DNA from: Epiperipatus broadwayi
Taxonomy: Eukaryota > Onychophora > Udeonychophora > Euonychophora > Peripatidae
Length of the DNA: 64,000 nucleotides
Direction: 5' to 3'
Assembly (NCBI GenBank): GCA_028023455.1
Contig: JAQFVV010012572.1
Span: 2,468,654 to 2,532,653, forward strand
The position numbers and the translations under genes are program-made. Below, in pieces: positions 47,900-60,737 of this stretch. The notes below the pieces were generated by a model. It did no database searches. It was not told the origin of the DNA and saw only the letters and a program-made list of their open reading frames with translations. Numbering within the stretch: the first letter of the stretch is position 1; each line of letters starts with the position of its first letter.

Positions 47900-50590
47900 T
47901 TCTCTGCTTGAGTAAAGGTCTCTAAAAATCATATTGCAAATTAATATAGTTTTCATAAAAATAGAATAGTAGTAAGTTTAGAATGTATAGACTAACCAAA
48001 TCCCAGTACAATAGATAAATATTTTTTATTTAGCACAATATTTATTGTAATATATTTGGAAATAAATCAACATTCACACTTGTGCTGTTTTAATATAATT
48101 TGTCATGCACAGACCCATAAGCCAAGATTTTACGAAACAAGTGAATCCACCTGTCTTTAAGCTTATCTATATATAAGCCAATCTTTACTTACCGTGCATC
48201 ATTCAAGGCTTAAGTCTATTATAAGCCTAATTTTTTAGATGATGTTCAAATTGTACAAACACAATTCAAATATTACATGAGAAAAAAATTATCTCATTCT
48301 TAACCATACACAATTAACGTACAATTTAGAATCTTAAATACATTGATAAATATTTATTTTTTATACAGCACAGTATTTATTGTAATATATTCGAAAGTAA
48401 ATCAATCTTTCAAGCAAAATACAACATAATAGCAGAAACTATATGTATTATGTGATTATAATCCAATAGTCTACTCACATATTTCCAATTAAAACTTATT
48501 TTAATAATCTTAGTGTTACATTTTTCAATTAATTAAGTAAATAAATAAATCATAGAGTTGGCTTTTTAAGATATGATATTCCTGTAATCTATTGACACAA
48601 TGTGCACAATAGTTTCATTTAATTGCTTGAATTGAGATTTTTATTTATTTATATTAATCAGTTGACAATCAGTCCTGAAATCTTTATTTTGCATATGAAA
48701 AACTATTCTATCACTGTGCTAAATTATGCAGTATATAAAATTATTTATTTTAATACATGATTTCTCTTTATTTTTAATGCAAGATCAGTCAATCTCCACT
48801 GTGGCTGAGATTTATTTCCTGGGTTAGTTGAACAATATACAATTTTAAAATATTAATGATCCCATACAAAAATCATTGAACAAGTTTATAAGACATCCTT
48901 TTAATACAAAGTCTGACTTTAATATCATATTAATAAATAAGGCTACACACAAAGGCATTATTTAAATATCAATTAATCATCCAAAGCTTTATACAAATAA
49001 TAATAAAGACTTATACGACTTGCGCTGTTATTTCCCTGCTCCTAATTGTGGATATTTTTGGAATAAATTTCACTTCTGGTAAAATCCTACGGTTCTTTGT
49101 CTAGAATTATTCTGGGTTACACTTACATCTTTTTTAAGTTTACTGAAGCAACTAATAAATCTGAGGATTTCACAAGCAAATTAATATAACTTTTGGTAAA
49201 CAATCTACAACTAATTTTTAAACTTATTATCTAAATATTATCTCTACAAAAAGATTAAACTAATTGTGTATTTATTATGGGTTTTAATTACTAATTGCTC
49301 TAGTCATAATTAAGTATATTGAAAACAGCTTTAATTTGTACATTACAAATTATAGTCTACAGTACATATATATCTTACTGTAAATCAAATCTCAGTATAT
49401 GTCTATAAATAATAATTTAATATATATATCACTTTATAGTTTACGATAACTTTATCAATTTCTCAATACATTTTTTTTTAAAAACACTTTCACAATATAC
49501 TTATACCGAAAAATTTATTGTAAACCAAATTTCGATTTTCCTTTAACATTGTTTTGTGTGGCAAATTTTCCACTTTTATCAGTTAAATATTGATTATTTT
49601 TGAACAACGATTAGATATATAAAATATGCTACTATAGTGAACTGGAGATTGAAGTTGTATTCCCCCCCCCCCCCAATAAAGTTCTGATTTAAACCATTTT
49701 AATTTGCTATTTTATATTTTAATAAACATCTCCATTAATTGAAATTATTTCAGTAATTGTTTACATAGAGCAAAAGATACTCTGGAACAATACATTATTG
49801 TCTACATTGATAATGGCCTTTGTAATTAGTGACAGCCTCTTCTAAAGATTCCAGAACCAAAGTTCAAACTATTATTTTTGATGCCCAAATATGGCGTCCA
49901 AACAACAAACCTTTAGATGCTGATTAATAAATATGCATAATTATCAAATATTATATCCACATTGATATATATTCTTAAAGAAAAATATAAATAACAAAAT
50001 TGTAATTGAAATGAGTATTGATTATACTTTACTTGTACATGTAAATTATTTTTGATTCTTTTATCTTTCTGTTTGAATCTTTCAAGTACATACCGCCATT
50101 CATATTATATATAAATGATTATAATATCGACTTTTGCAAGCGTACTCATAAACAATATATTACGTTAGACTCCATTTATTTTCTACATCATAATATAATA
50201 ATTACTAAACGTATTAATTCTACTATATTCGGCTTTAAATATTGATTAAATGTTAAAGTATTCACTAATTAGTAGTAGTTTTATTCATTACTACGGTTAC
50301 AATACTTTTTACTTTAAGCACAAACTTTGAAAAGCAGTTTAACTTTTAAAACTCACACTATTGAGATAAGAAGTGTATCGATATCTTCTAACACTAAAAT
50401 TACGTCATATCCTGATAGTGTTTTCAAAAACTGTACATCGGAAATTGAATAAATATCAAACAAATACTTTGTAAACTTTACAAATGTAAAAAAAAATCAT
50501 TTATAAAAACATATAGCCTAGTTCAATGTAAAGTATAATATAATGAAATTATTTGTTAATGCAAATTTTAATTGTAAATAAATAACCGCA
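47900..50590. other. no gene seen upstream of DIS3
   Basis: AT-rich sequence with a 13-nt poly-C run at 49662-49674. I looked for a divergent exon on the minus strand close to DIS3 and saw none. Confidence 0.35.
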
Positions 50591-50593
50591 GGA

Positions 50594-50612
50594 TTATAAT
50601 CCCAGAATGCAT
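50594..50612 (+). promoter_or_regulatory. Staf/ZNF143-like promoter motif
   Basis: TATAATCCCAGAATGCATT closely resembles the SBS element (core TCCCAGAATGC) bound by Staf/ZNF143 at animal housekeeping promoters. It lies about 55 bp before the DIS3 start codon in an otherwise featureless AT-rich region. Function is inferred from motif and position only. Confidence 0.5.
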
Positions 50613-50664
50613 TCACGTTTATTGTTTTCAAATATATGTTATACTTCATTTGAAAAGAGTAAAG

Positions 50665-50886
50665 ATGATGACTTCAAAGACATTTGTGAAAAAAACGAAA
50701 AAAGGAACGATTTTAAAAGTTGTTCGAGAGCATTATTTGCGGGATGATATTTGGTGTGGATCGCAGTTTTGCACCAAATGCCCCCCTGAAGCGACTGATA
50801 TGCTAGAACTGTATCCTACTAATATCAGTTCGTTATGTGAGTCCGCTCACTATATTTTACCCGACACAAATGTAGTTATACATCAG
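50665..50886 (+). CDS. DIS3: DIS3/RRP44 exosome exonuclease, first coding exon
   Basis: DIS3 is the catalytic 3'-5' exoribonuclease and endonuclease of the RNA exosome. These 74 codons match its N-terminus: SKTFVKKTKKG (4-14), VVREHYLRDDI (19-29), the CR3 cysteines C-x4-C-x2-C (31, 36, 39) that help anchor DIS3 to the exosome core, and the start of the PIN endonuclease domain YILPDTNVVIHQ with its first metal-binding Asp (67). The exon ends in phase 0 after CAG, with donor GTAAAT at 50887. Of two adjacent ATGs, the first (50665) places three residues before SKTF, as in vertebrate DIS3. No later exon is visible in the window, so the first intron exceeds 13 kb or the gene is broken. Confidence 0.93.
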
Positions 50887-52680
50887 GTAAATATTCATTA
50901 TATAATTGCTTCTATTTATAATTTTTATAAATTGTTTAATCTTTCTTGTGTATGTTTATAGGAAGAGCGGTTTGTTTGCAAATATTACATATATTGATAC
51001 TAAACAAGCATACAAGTACTCTTCCTATTTACATTTAACATTTTACATTAAGTCTAATTTATTTAGCACTCTAACTTAGAATCACCTATTGGAAATATGA
51101 ATAATCACTAAATACCAGATGATAATATAAAATAAATAAATATAGCTATTAAATGTATGTTGTCTAATATTTTTTATTGACAAAGATCAATAAGCAGAAA
51201 CTAATCTTGAAGTTTGGTTAGTTTATTATCTGGTATTTAATTAATTATTCTTATTTATTAAAGTTGGCAATAGAGTAGAATAGTAGATTGAAATAGTTAT
51301 GATAGTATTGATATTCCAAAGTTTTGCATCTTAATGATGTTAAAGGGCACTTTAAACTTATGATTGTAGTTCGAATATTAAGATACTAATATAAATTGTG
51401 TTTAGAAGTGATACCAATGGTAAAAAATATTACTTGTGTGTATTTTCCTAACTCATTTGCTTTTTGGGTAAATAATATACGTAATACAATCTATTTTATT
51501 TAAGCTTCTATTTTAAAATAAAAGTAGGAATTCTGAAATGCATAGTTTTTAAAAGAGTTACCATTGCATTTAAGTTTTAGGAATACTAGTATATAGCTAT
51601 TAAACTACAAAGGTACTTTAGGTGTTCTCCAGAATTCATTTCCTTTTGAATTTTTCTCAAAAAAGGAATTCATACTATCATATACAGTTTTTTTTTTCCT
51701 TTAATTCTATATGTCTTTTTCTTTTTCTTTCCACAATCAAATTTAATACAGTTATTTTCTTAATCTTTAATGATTTTTTGTTTTAAATACTTTCATTCCC
51801 TCATTTTTTTTAAAGCAACACCAAAATGATTCTTTTATAATGCTTATTATTCACTTTTGTCAATTAAAACAAAACAAAAAAAAATCAAAATATGTCCCCA
51901 AGAATAATTTTTTACAAAAATTGTTATAAATATTTGTACTCAATGTTACTTAAATAGTGGAAATTTTTAAAGAAAATTATCTGATATATATAATTTTGAT
52001 AATTCTGTTGTATTGTTAAGAAAAATTATAAATTGAGATGACAGAATAGCTCAATTGATTAGTGTTTGCCTTAAAATTCAATATTCAAGAATCTAAAAGT
52101 GTAAGTTTGACTCCTATTCTAATATTGTCACTCGTCAGGTCAGCAACATCTGAAGAAGAGTGGAGAATAATATTACTCAAAACTTTGTGTCATTACTAAT
52201 CAGTGTTGTCTATTTGTGTTATTACCAACAAATTGTTTGAGATATAATGAGTTTATAAATAATACTATAATTACAAGTTTATTCTAAATACTTTTATAGT
52301 TTTTCATATAATTAGAACTCATATTTTTGGTCAAAAATCTATGAAGGAAAAATTAAAATTTGTTTATTGATATTATTATTATTTAGGTCATATACTTTTA
52401 AACAAAAGTTTCATAGTTGTAAACTTCTGAAAGAAATTGCAGTAATGAATTTGAATGAGTTAAACTGGCCAAATAGAATACAGTATCTGAATTTTCATGA
52501 ACTTATGAAAGATTATTAGCCATGAAAAATGATTAAATTACATATTGAGCTGATGATAATGATTTTGTCTTGAAGAGAATTAGCTACTCTTTTACATATA
52601 TTTAGAGGACAAGTACATGGCATTTGATGAAATTAAATAGGAACTTGAAGATTTAATATCTAAAATAAATATTGGTAGCT
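50887..52680 (+). other. start of DIS3 intron 1
   Basis: Begins with GTAAAT. AT-rich, with a diverged family-D hammerhead-like segment at about 51100-51245. No second DIS3 exon (the rest of the PIN domain) was found here or further right, so all later elements are probably intronic. Confidence 0.55.
51100..51245 (+). repeat. family-D hammerhead-like repeat (degenerate)
   Basis: ATTGACAAAGATCAATAAGC followed by AGAAACTAATCTTGAAG resembles the CTGATGA..stem II..GAAAC-TA-GTC order with G8 lost. It is flanked by AATAATCACTAAATACCAGATGATAA and its inverse near 51220-51240, as in the cluster at 54690-56130. Confidence 0.4.
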
Positions 52681-52689
52681 CAACATAAA

Positions 52690-53000
52690 TATTTATTTTC
52701 TAATCTATATATTTTAACAGTTCTTACTTATGATTCTGAGGAAGGAATACTTAAAAAATGAACAATATAGAGATTTCAGACCACTCCTGCAAATGTAGAG
52801 AGAAGTATGATGGGAATAACAAGAAGGAATTGAAAGTGAAGTACTTGGGTGAGAACAAACTTGTATCATGAACTTTATTGAAAGAATTAAGAGACTAAAA
52901 TGGAGCTGGGCTGGACATAATGCTAGAAGAAAAAATGTTTAGATAATTGTAGTCTTAAACTGAATTCCAAAAGAATGTAAAAGACTTACTAAAAGAATAT
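52690..53000 (+). mobile_element. RTE-like LINE fragment, C-terminal region
   Basis: A + strand match to [61 protein letters not shown] of the LINE at 57781. It is readable in pieces (AGAGACTAAAATGGAGCTGG and GCTGGACATAATGCTAGAAG), with stops and shifts. Confidence 0.8.
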
Positions 53001-53035
53001 AACTTAAGCTTTCTTATTGCATTGCTAAATCCATA

Positions 53036-53346
53036 TAATATTAAATCATCTATGCTCTTAATTACTGTTTTACAATGCTTTTATTACAACTCCCTATGAT
53101 AGATTCAATTGCCCAGGAGTCTTCTTCAGAATTCTATCTATAATTCCAAACCTTAACTGCTAAATTCAAACTTTAAATTATACTAAAGTATAACTATAAA
53201 ATTTAAAGTTTGAATTTAGCAGTTAATGTTTGGAAATATAAATAGCAAGTTCTGAAGAAGATTGCTGCGGCAATCAGAACTGTCATAGGCAATTGTAATA
53301 AAAGCATTGTAAAACCATATTAAAGAACATAGATGATTTAATATTA
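53036..53346. repeat. 311-bp hairpin (fold-back) with family-E hammerhead-like arms
   Basis: Inverted arms of about 145 bp. The outer ends are TAATATTAAATCATCTATG and its complement; inside are ACAATGCTTTTATTACAA and TTAACTGCTAAATTCAAACT, both mirrored. The right arm carries CTGAAGA, a perfect 6-bp stem GATTGC-TGCG-GCAATC, AGAAC and TGTC. The left arm holds a diverged copy on the opposite strand. It resembles a hammerhead whose GAAA box has become AGAA. It could instead be a MITE. Confidence 0.6.
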
Positions 53347-53349
53347 AAA

Positions 53350-54689
53350 AGAATATATGTGAGATCAATAGATGCAATATGGAAGTTTGTTCATATTATT
53401 TGGAGAAAAGAAACTATGGATTGGAGAAATTGGATTAAACTTAAACCTTTATTTTGCAATAGGTCAATAATGGTTTAAAATAATGATGATGAATACTTAA
53501 AGACAAATGTTATTTAGAGTTTTATTGATGCTTATACAAAAATTTTACATTATCGTGAGAAGTTTTATTCCTTATTTTATTTTCCAATTGCATAAAAAAA
53601 TCTTTAAAAAGGTTATCTACTATATCACTTTGAGAATAAAATAAATGTCTGCTAATTTACTAAATATTTAATATATCTTAGACTATATGAGTTGTGCTTT
53701 TTACTGATACATATTAATCATGTTTAAGTTCTCCAATATTGTTAACCTCAATTCAAATGATGCATTATTCCAATATCACTGGACCTCAGTTAACTAATAA
53801 TTCTGCAATGGTCCAATGTCACTGGATCTCTACTAACTATTGATCCTATAGTGTTATAACATTATTTGACTTCAACTAATAATTTGATTATTAACTTATT
53901 CATTTAAGTATTCTAATTATTTTTTTTTTCAAAAATCACTGAGTGCTAAATAGATTGCTAGAATTTAAACTACTTCTAGGAGAAATAAACTTTCTTTTAT
54001 TACCCACTGTATTTAAGAAAATGTGTGGGAGTCAAAAAACATATTTTCGTGAACTGAAATATAATTTATTATAATATTCAAACAAACACATGAATATTCA
54101 GTCATCTATTATTAGAATTATTATAATTTTTTACATATTAATTCTAACTTATTTGAATTTTAAATTTAATGAAATTAATATACCTATAAAACACAATTAA
54201 TTTTTACATAAAAAAAGCCTCACACAAATTTACATTTACTTTTAGGTTTTTATTTCATATTTTAACAATAGATTTTTTTTACTGAGAATACGACTATGAT
54301 GAGTGTAATGAATTCATTAAAAAGTTAGTAACAAATTTATAGTTTTATTATTTGAAAATATTGTCATGAGTGACTGAATAAGCAAAACAGCATTAATATC
54401 ATTTTGATCTCAAATGTTGATTAATGTAAAAGTAATCATATGTTAAATTGCTTGGGAGGCCATGTGTATTATAATAGTTTTATTAAATCAATATAATAAA
54501 ACATTAATTATTTTTGAGTTACTTAGTCATGATAGCCTCGATGCAGAATGTCTTTAGATTTGCTCGTGTTCATTTGATTGAAGCATTTTTACTTTTATTT
54601 GAATAGGTTTACTAAATAAAATAATTAAATATTATGAGCTGTCATTCTCTATTTATTTTACTATGAATCATCTATTACAAAGTTGAGTA
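53350..54689. other. no gene seen
   Basis: AT-rich intronic sequence. No exon or recognisable repeat. Confidence 0.35.
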
Positions 54690-56130
54690 ATCACTGAATA
54701 CTTAGATGATAATACTATTCCATATTCTTAGTTTAGTCTTCAACTATTGATTGTGTTTATTGAGAAGCAGAATTTGAACCCACATATCTGGCTGCTTGCT
54801 TGTTTCATATTATGCAAAGGAGATTGAAAAAACACCTTAAATGTTTGTACCCTAACAAATTTGCTTATGTAATGTATATAGATATGATACTATGCTCTTC
54901 TTATGTATTTTAATGACCTTATTTTTGTATTAACTCTAATCATCTTTCATCCTTTGACCAAAGTTGTATGTATCAAAAAAGCATTATATGACTTTCTATG
55001 TACTAGCAGCATCTGCATTAAGAGTAGCATTTTACTGAATTTACTCCAAGCCATTTATTGTAAGTCTGAATAATTAGTAGATATTAGATAATAGTGCTAT
55101 ATCCACATCTGCAGGCAAGTTTCTAGCTATTGGAAATCTTTGATGAGAAATTAGAATTGGGCCCACATCACTATGTTTTGAATCCCAGTCAACTTGCTTC
55201 TATGGTCATATAGATCTTATACTAAATGAGTAGTGCTTTATTTGATATAATGTTTTAAATAAATATCTGGTTACCATAAAATTGAAGACATTAAAATATA
55301 TAATTTTATAATGTAGTGTTAGAGTTAAATTCAAAACATTAGATAATTTTTGAATCTTGAATTTCACATTATTAGTTTGAATAGGAACAAAGAAGTAAAA
55401 GTGGCTGTTGATGTGCAAATACATATTTTATTTTTCAGTGAAAATGGCTGTTAGCTATAAATTAATCTAGAGATATGGATTTTGAACTATCATTTCATAT
55501 TCATATTTTTTTCCAAGAGAAAGTAAATAAAATGAATTAGCTATTAAAAACACAGCGTTTGTCTATAAATTTATCACTATGAATTATCTATTAAAAACAT
55601 ATAGCATTTGTCTTTTAAATTTATCACTATCATCAAATCAATTTTTTTTTTTTACTATATTGGAAAAGATTCATATTGATATTTTAAAATTCAAGATTTA
55701 AATAAAAACAAAAAAAGCTTACTTTCTAAGTAATAGAATTTATCATATATCATTAAGATCTTTAAGAATACTGAAATATTTGGCAGAAAAGAAAACTGTT
55801 CCAGATCCATCTATTATTAGCCTGAGTAAATCACTGAATGTCAGATGATAGTTTTATATTCACATCCTTAGTCTAATTTTTGGCTACTTGCCCTAATATA
55901 TCTAAAAGCCATACTTAGTTTTTTCATATTATCACAAATGAAAAACCTGAGATTACAAAAAACACCTTAAGGATTTGTACTCAAGTCACTAGTATATTTA
56001 GGTCATCTTTCACTCTTTAGCAAGAATGGTATATATCAAAAAAGCATTATATTTGCTGCATATATGCAGAACTTACATTAAGACCAGCAACTTACATTAA
56101 GACCAGCATTTCACTATATTAACTAGGAAT
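54690..56130. repeat. cluster of degenerate family-D hammerhead repeats
   Basis: At least four units. Minus-strand cores lie at about 54735-54790, 55100-55170 (TAGCTAGAAACTTGCC) and 55855-55900; a plus-strand one lies at about 55430-55490 (GGCTGTTAGCTATAAATTAATC then TAGAGATATGGAT). Units share GAGTAATCACTGAAT..AGATGATA and AAAGCATTATAT boxes. The TGATTACTC box also links them to families A and C. All cores are mutated. Confidence 0.5.
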
Positions 56131-57780
56131 TTCTGAGACATAGGTTAAAAAAAAATTGTAAATATTTGTTATAAATCTGTGTTTTCTGTATAGAGAGTAT
56201 TGTATATCAATTTATAATCTAAGTGAATTATTAAATTTGCAATTTAATTGAAAAATTATTATAGCATCCAAGTTATCAGTTATTACTTTTTCACAAGTCA
56301 AATTTATTAATTTTTAGTAACGTTAATGTTGAATATTAAATTTAATAATTTATTCAATGAATATGTATAAATCATATTATTTATTATTAATTCATTGCCA
56401 ATTCTAGAGCTTTTTTTTTTGTTTAGGTATGAAGTCTTGGTAAGAAAATTGTTTATTTATAAGATTATGAATTCTTGTTAATTGCTGTTTTATGTTATCT
56501 TTAGTTTTATAGTAAACATAGTAGTGTTAAGTTAAATTAATTTATTAACATCTATTTTTGTTTACAAATATTATTTTAATAGCATGCATTCATAGATATT
56601 TACTGTTTATTTTTAAGATTATAAATTATTATATAGTATGTCCCAATGAAAAGATGACTGGTTAGTTTTCCAAACCTCCTGCAATACCATCTTTTAATTA
56701 ACATATATATTACATAGCAACATAATTTAACTATTCATCACAAAAATTTTAAAATCAGTACTATTCTGAATCATAAGTTATAATATGAAATATGATAGTA
56801 TGTTTCATACCTTTGTAAATTGTTTTCATTGCTCTTCCTGTAATTACAGTCTTGAAAACCACATGAAAACGATTTTGAGACTTATGATTTTACTGCTATA
56901 TATAGTTTGAATCATTTTTTATATTTCAGTAGCAATTTCGCTTGATTTAAGACAAAATTTAATATTAATACTTTATTCCATCATGGATTAAGCTAACTTA
57001 CTTTCACATGAGATGTCACAATTCATAACCCAGACACAATAGTACCTTAAAATTTTTGTGATTAGCTAAATTACATCGCTTTGTAACACAAGCATTGATT
57101 CAGTGATGATGTTGCAGTCAACTTAGAGAACATGTTACATTTTCACGGAGACACAGTGTCTATTTCTTTAACTCAAATGTAATCTTTAATTTTACATTAA
57201 AGATTAAATATATCTACTTATATTTTGGTAGTCTTTTTTTTTTTTTTAATAGTATGTTTAAAAAAGTAATGCAAAAAAATGTGTGCAGTGTTACTTAAAA
57301 AATATATAACTGTTTCTAAAAGTTGAAAGTTAATTGCTGTTGTTATATAAATATTTAATCAAGTTTTTGCAATATTTTTTCAAGGCCTTTAGTTTTGTCT
57401 TTTTTCTTTTATTCTGACTGATTAGTTGTGTTTTTTGGAGATAAGAATCGACAAATAATAATTTTTAAATTTTATAACTACATACATATGAATTATATAT
57501 CCACAAATACTTGGATATATTTTAATTATGACTGAGAACATTTAAATCCTCTCTATTAGTTCATTATAAAAATAAAGCACGAGGTATTATATAATATAGC
57601 CAAATTCTGAATTGTAAATTATGTCCATACAAAAGTCATAGGATCAGCTTCAAGGAAATCCTCTTCATTAGTTGGGCCAATCTTTATATATTATTTATTG
57701 CAAGCCATTATACATCATCATAATAATTTTAAAAATGGCATCTTATTAATATATTGATTACATATTTTATATATATACTT
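56131..57780. other. no gene seen
   Basis: AT-rich sequence up to the 3' tail of the LINE. No exon or defined repeat. Confidence 0.35.
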
Positions 57781-57797
57781 CATCATCATCATCATTA

Positions 57798-60635
57798 TCA
57801 ACCATTATCAATCCACTGCAGGATGAAGGTCTCTCCAAGTTTAATCCATCTTCTCCGATCTTTAGCTTCTCTTCTCCACATCACCCCTACACATTTTCTT
57901 ATTTCATCCATCCATCTTACATGTGGTCTCCTTCTGGGTCTTTTACAATCTCTTGGAATCCAGTTTAAAATTTCAATTGTCCATCTATTATCATCTCTTC
58001 TAGCAATATGTCCAGCCCAACTCCACTTCAATCTTTTAATTTTTTCAATGAGGTCAGTAACACCTGTTTGTTCTCTTACCCATACATTGCGTTTTCGATC
58101 TCTTCTTGTTACTCCCAACAGACATCTCTCCATACTTCTTTGAGTGGTCTGAAGTCTCTGTATTGATCTTCTATTAAGTGTCCAAGTCTCAGATCCATAA
58201 GTAAGAACTGGTAAAACACATTTGTTAAAAACCTTTCTTTTCAAACACATAGGCATATTTCCTTTTAATATCAAGTTATTTCTACCAAAAGCACTCCAAC
58301 CAAGTTTAATTCTATGATTAATTTCCTCTATTATGTTTCCATCTGTATTAATAATCTGACCAAGGTATTTGTAACTCTTAACTTCTTCTAATTCATCATA
58401 ATCAATCTTTATTTTCATATTTTGAGCAAATCGATTAAACATTACTTTAGTCTTTTTAACATTTATCTTTAGTCCTACTTTCCTACTTTCATCTGATAAC
58501 TCCTGCAACATTTCCTGCAGCTCGGAAGCATTATTTGCAAAAACAACTACATCATCTGCGAAATCTAAATGACTTAAATAATCTCCATTTACTTTCACTC
58601 CTTTAGTTTCCCATTTTAATACACAAAATACTTCTTGCAGCACTGCTGTAAAAAGTTTTGGAGATATGGAGTCACCTTGTCTTACACCTTTCTCAATGTT
58701 GACTTTCCCAGTATCATTATGTAATCTAATTGTTGCTGTTGCATTTTTATAAATATTCTTTAAAATATGACAATATCCTGGATCTATACCTTGATGATCC
58801 AATGCTTTAATCACTGAAGAAATGTTTATAGAATCAAATGCCTTTTCATAATCTACAAATCCAAAACATAATGACAACTCATATTCATTTGTCCTTTCTA
58901 TAACTTCTCTCAATACTTGAATATGATCTACTGTACTAAAACCACTTTTAAATCCAGCTTGTTCTCTTGGTTGGTGAAAATCCAAGGTTCTCTGTAGACG
59001 AGTTGTAATTATCTTGGTAAAAATTTTATATAAAACTGATAAAAGGCTGATAGGTCTGTAATTTCTAATATCTTCTTTATCACCTTTTTTAAATATTAAT
59101 ATTATTACTGCATTCTTCCAATCATCCGGTACATCTTTATCATTTAGACATTTGGTATATAACTTTGCTAATATTTTTTCTGTTTCTTCACCTGCTTCTT
59201 TTAATATATCAATTATAATTCCATCATTACCTGGAGCCTTTCCTTTTTTCATACATTTAATTGCATTTCTTACTTCTTCATTTAAAATTCTGGGCAATTC
59301 GAAAGATGTAATAGATATAGGAGGTACTTGTTCTTTATTACTATATAATTCTTGATAAAAATCTTCTACCAATTTCATAATGTTATCCCTCTTTTTAGTA
59401 ATAATTCCATCTTTTTTCCTTATTGCAGATATAAATTTCCTACCAATACCAAAATGTTGTTTTACATTCTTAAGACTTTTATTTTCTTCTACAGCTTTTC
59501 TTGCTAGTTCACAGTTATACTTTCTTATATCATTTTCAACTCTTTTCCGCACCATTTTACAAAATTCGAGATATTCAATTCTTTTTAATGCATCATTCTT
59601 GCATATCTTCATATTCCTTCTTTTCTTCATAAGTTCTCTAGTCTCAGTAGAAATTTTATTAGTCAATTGCTGCTTTTTTCTACCAGCTATCTTTGTTGCA
59701 GTTTTTAAAAGTGTATCAGTTATTTTCATATTAATTTCATTCAAATCTGAATCATGTTCAAAATCTACTAATACTTGAAACCGATTTGTAAGTTCTAATT
59801 TAAATTCATTAGAATGTTTCTGAAGATTAGGAATATCAACTGTAAATATAGTTTTTCTTAATAATTTTTGTCTCTTTAGTTTTACATTAACATGTATCTT
59901 ACCCCTTACTAATCGATGATCACTTCCTGTGTTAAATTTATTAAGAACATTACAATCTTGAAATATGTATTTCCTGTTAGTCAAAATATAATCCAATTCT
60001 GCTGTACCTTCATTTGGATGCTTCCATGTCCATTTCCTTCTAACATTTTTCTCAAAAAAAGAATTCATAATATAAAGTTTTTCCTTCTCTGCAAACTCCA
60101 CAAGTCTATGTCCTCTCTCATTTCTAATACCATAACCAAAATTACCTACAACAATTTCATCTTTCATTTGTTTACCAATTCTAGCATTAAAATCTCCCAT
60201 AACAATTTTAAAATGTTGTTTACTCTGATCAAAAGCCTTTTGTACATCCATATAAAAATCTTCTACTACTTCATCACTGTGAGAACTTGTTGGGGCATAA
60301 ACCTGAATTATCTGCATTTGATATCTGCTATTAAGTTGTATAACTAATCTTGCCACTCTGTCTGATACACCATCAATCTCCACAATATTGTTCTTCCACT
60401 TTTTATTTATAATGAATCCTACTCCACTTGTATTTCCAATATTTGTGCCTTTATAATAGAGCATATGTCCACTTTTTAAATCAATTGTCTCTTCACCTTT
60501 TCTTCTAACTTCACAAAGTCCAATAATATCCCATTTAATATAAGAGAGTTCTTCTTCTAATTCTTGCAATCTTCCTTCACTTGAAAATGATCTGCAGTTG
60601 TAAGTACCTAAATAAAAAGTCGTAACAAAGTCCAA
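57798..60635 (-). CDS. LINE endonuclease-reverse transcriptase, 945 aa
   Basis: A single-ORF non-LTR retrotransposon protein that nicks target DNA and copies its own RNA from the nick. The apurinic-type endonuclease is at about 8-245: TYNCRS (11), catalytic Glu in CEVRRKGEE (42), YAPT (113), GDFNAR (147-152), LDYIL (214) and SDHRLV (238). A linker follows, then RT at about 465-720: KAPGNDG (466), [37 protein letters not shown] with Asp595, [10 protein letters not shown] (650) and FADD (692-695). The C-terminus has [10 protein letters not shown] and [16 protein letters not shown]. All catalytic residues I can identify are present. The start at [10 protein letters not shown] is an artefact of a duplication. 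The ancestral start is MTDKNK at 60867, now out of frame, so about 40 N-terminal residues are missing. Confidence 0.9.
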   Translation of the reverse strand: MDFVTTFYLGTYNCRSFSSEGRLQELEEELSYIKWDIIGLCEVRRKGEETIDLKSGHMLYYKGTNIGNTSGVGFIINKKWKNNIVEIDGVSDRVARLVIQLNSRYQMQIIQVYAPTSSHSDEVVEDFYMDVQKAFDQSKQHFKIVMGDFNARIGKQMKDEIVVGNFGYGIRNERGHRLVEFAEKEKLYIMNSFFEKNVRRKWTWKHPNEGTAELDYILTNRKYIFQDCNVLNKFNTGSDHRLVRGKIHVNVKLKRQKLLRKTIFTVDIPNLQKHSNEFKLELTNRFQVLVDFEHDSDLNEINMKITDTLLKTATKIAGRKKQQLTNKISTETRELMKKRRNMKICKNDALKRIEYLEFCKMVRKRVENDIRKYNCELARKAVEENKSLKNVKQHFGIGRKFISAIRKKDGIITKKRDNIMKLVEDFYQELYSNKEQVPPISITSFELPRILNEEVRNAIKCMKKGKAPGNDGIIIDILKEAGEETEKILAKLYTKCLNDKDVPDDWKNAVIILIFKKGDKEDIRNYRPISLLSVLYKIFTKIITTRLQRTLDFHQPREQAGFKSGFSTVDHIQVLREVIERTNEYELSLCFGFVDYEKAFDSINISSVIKALDHQGIDPGYCHILKNIYKNATATIRLHNDTGKVNIEKGVRQGDSISPKLFTAVLQEVFCVLKWETKGVKVNGDYLSHLDFADDVVVFANNASELQEMLQELSDESRKVGLKINVKKTKVMFNRFAQNMKIKIDYDELEEVKSYKYLGQIINTDGNIIEEINHRIKLGWSAFGRNNLILKGNMPMCLKRKVFNKCVLPVLTYGSETWTLNRRSIQRLQTTQRSMERCLLGVTRRDRKRNVWVREQTGVTDLIEKIKRLKWSWAGHIARRDDNRWTIEILNWIPRDCKRPRRRPHVRWMDEIRKCVGVMWRREAKDRRRWIKLGETFILQWIDNG

Positions 60636-60737
60636 TAATATCCCATTTAATATAAGAGAGTTCTTCTTCTAATTCTTGCAATCTTCCTTCACTTGAAAGT
60701 GATCTGCAGTTGTAAGTACCTAAATAAAAAGTCGTCA
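60514..60737 (-). repeat. 112-bp tandem duplication at the LINE ORF start
   Basis: 60514-60625 and 60626-60737 are near-identical (e.g. AAAGTGATCTGCAG against AAAATGATCTGCAG). The length 112 is not a multiple of 3, so the upstream reading frame (MTDKNKAWP..CRSLSSEGRL..IIGLC) runs into YDFLFR and stops. The junction supplies a new ATG (MDFVTTF) for the downstream frame. Confidence 0.9.

Noticed and set aside
50650-50664. Extending DIS3 upstream to TTG at 50650
   Set aside because: TTG starts are not expected in animals. ATG at 50665 gives the length seen in DIS3 proteins.
57754-58143. 129-codon + strand frame with His-rich start
   Set aside because: Antisense to the LINE C-terminus and the (ATG)n tail; not a gene.
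59916-60347. 143-codon + strand frame, and its twin at 33721-34152
   Set aside because: Antisense shadows of the LINE endonuclease ORF; they occur in both copies only because the LINE does.
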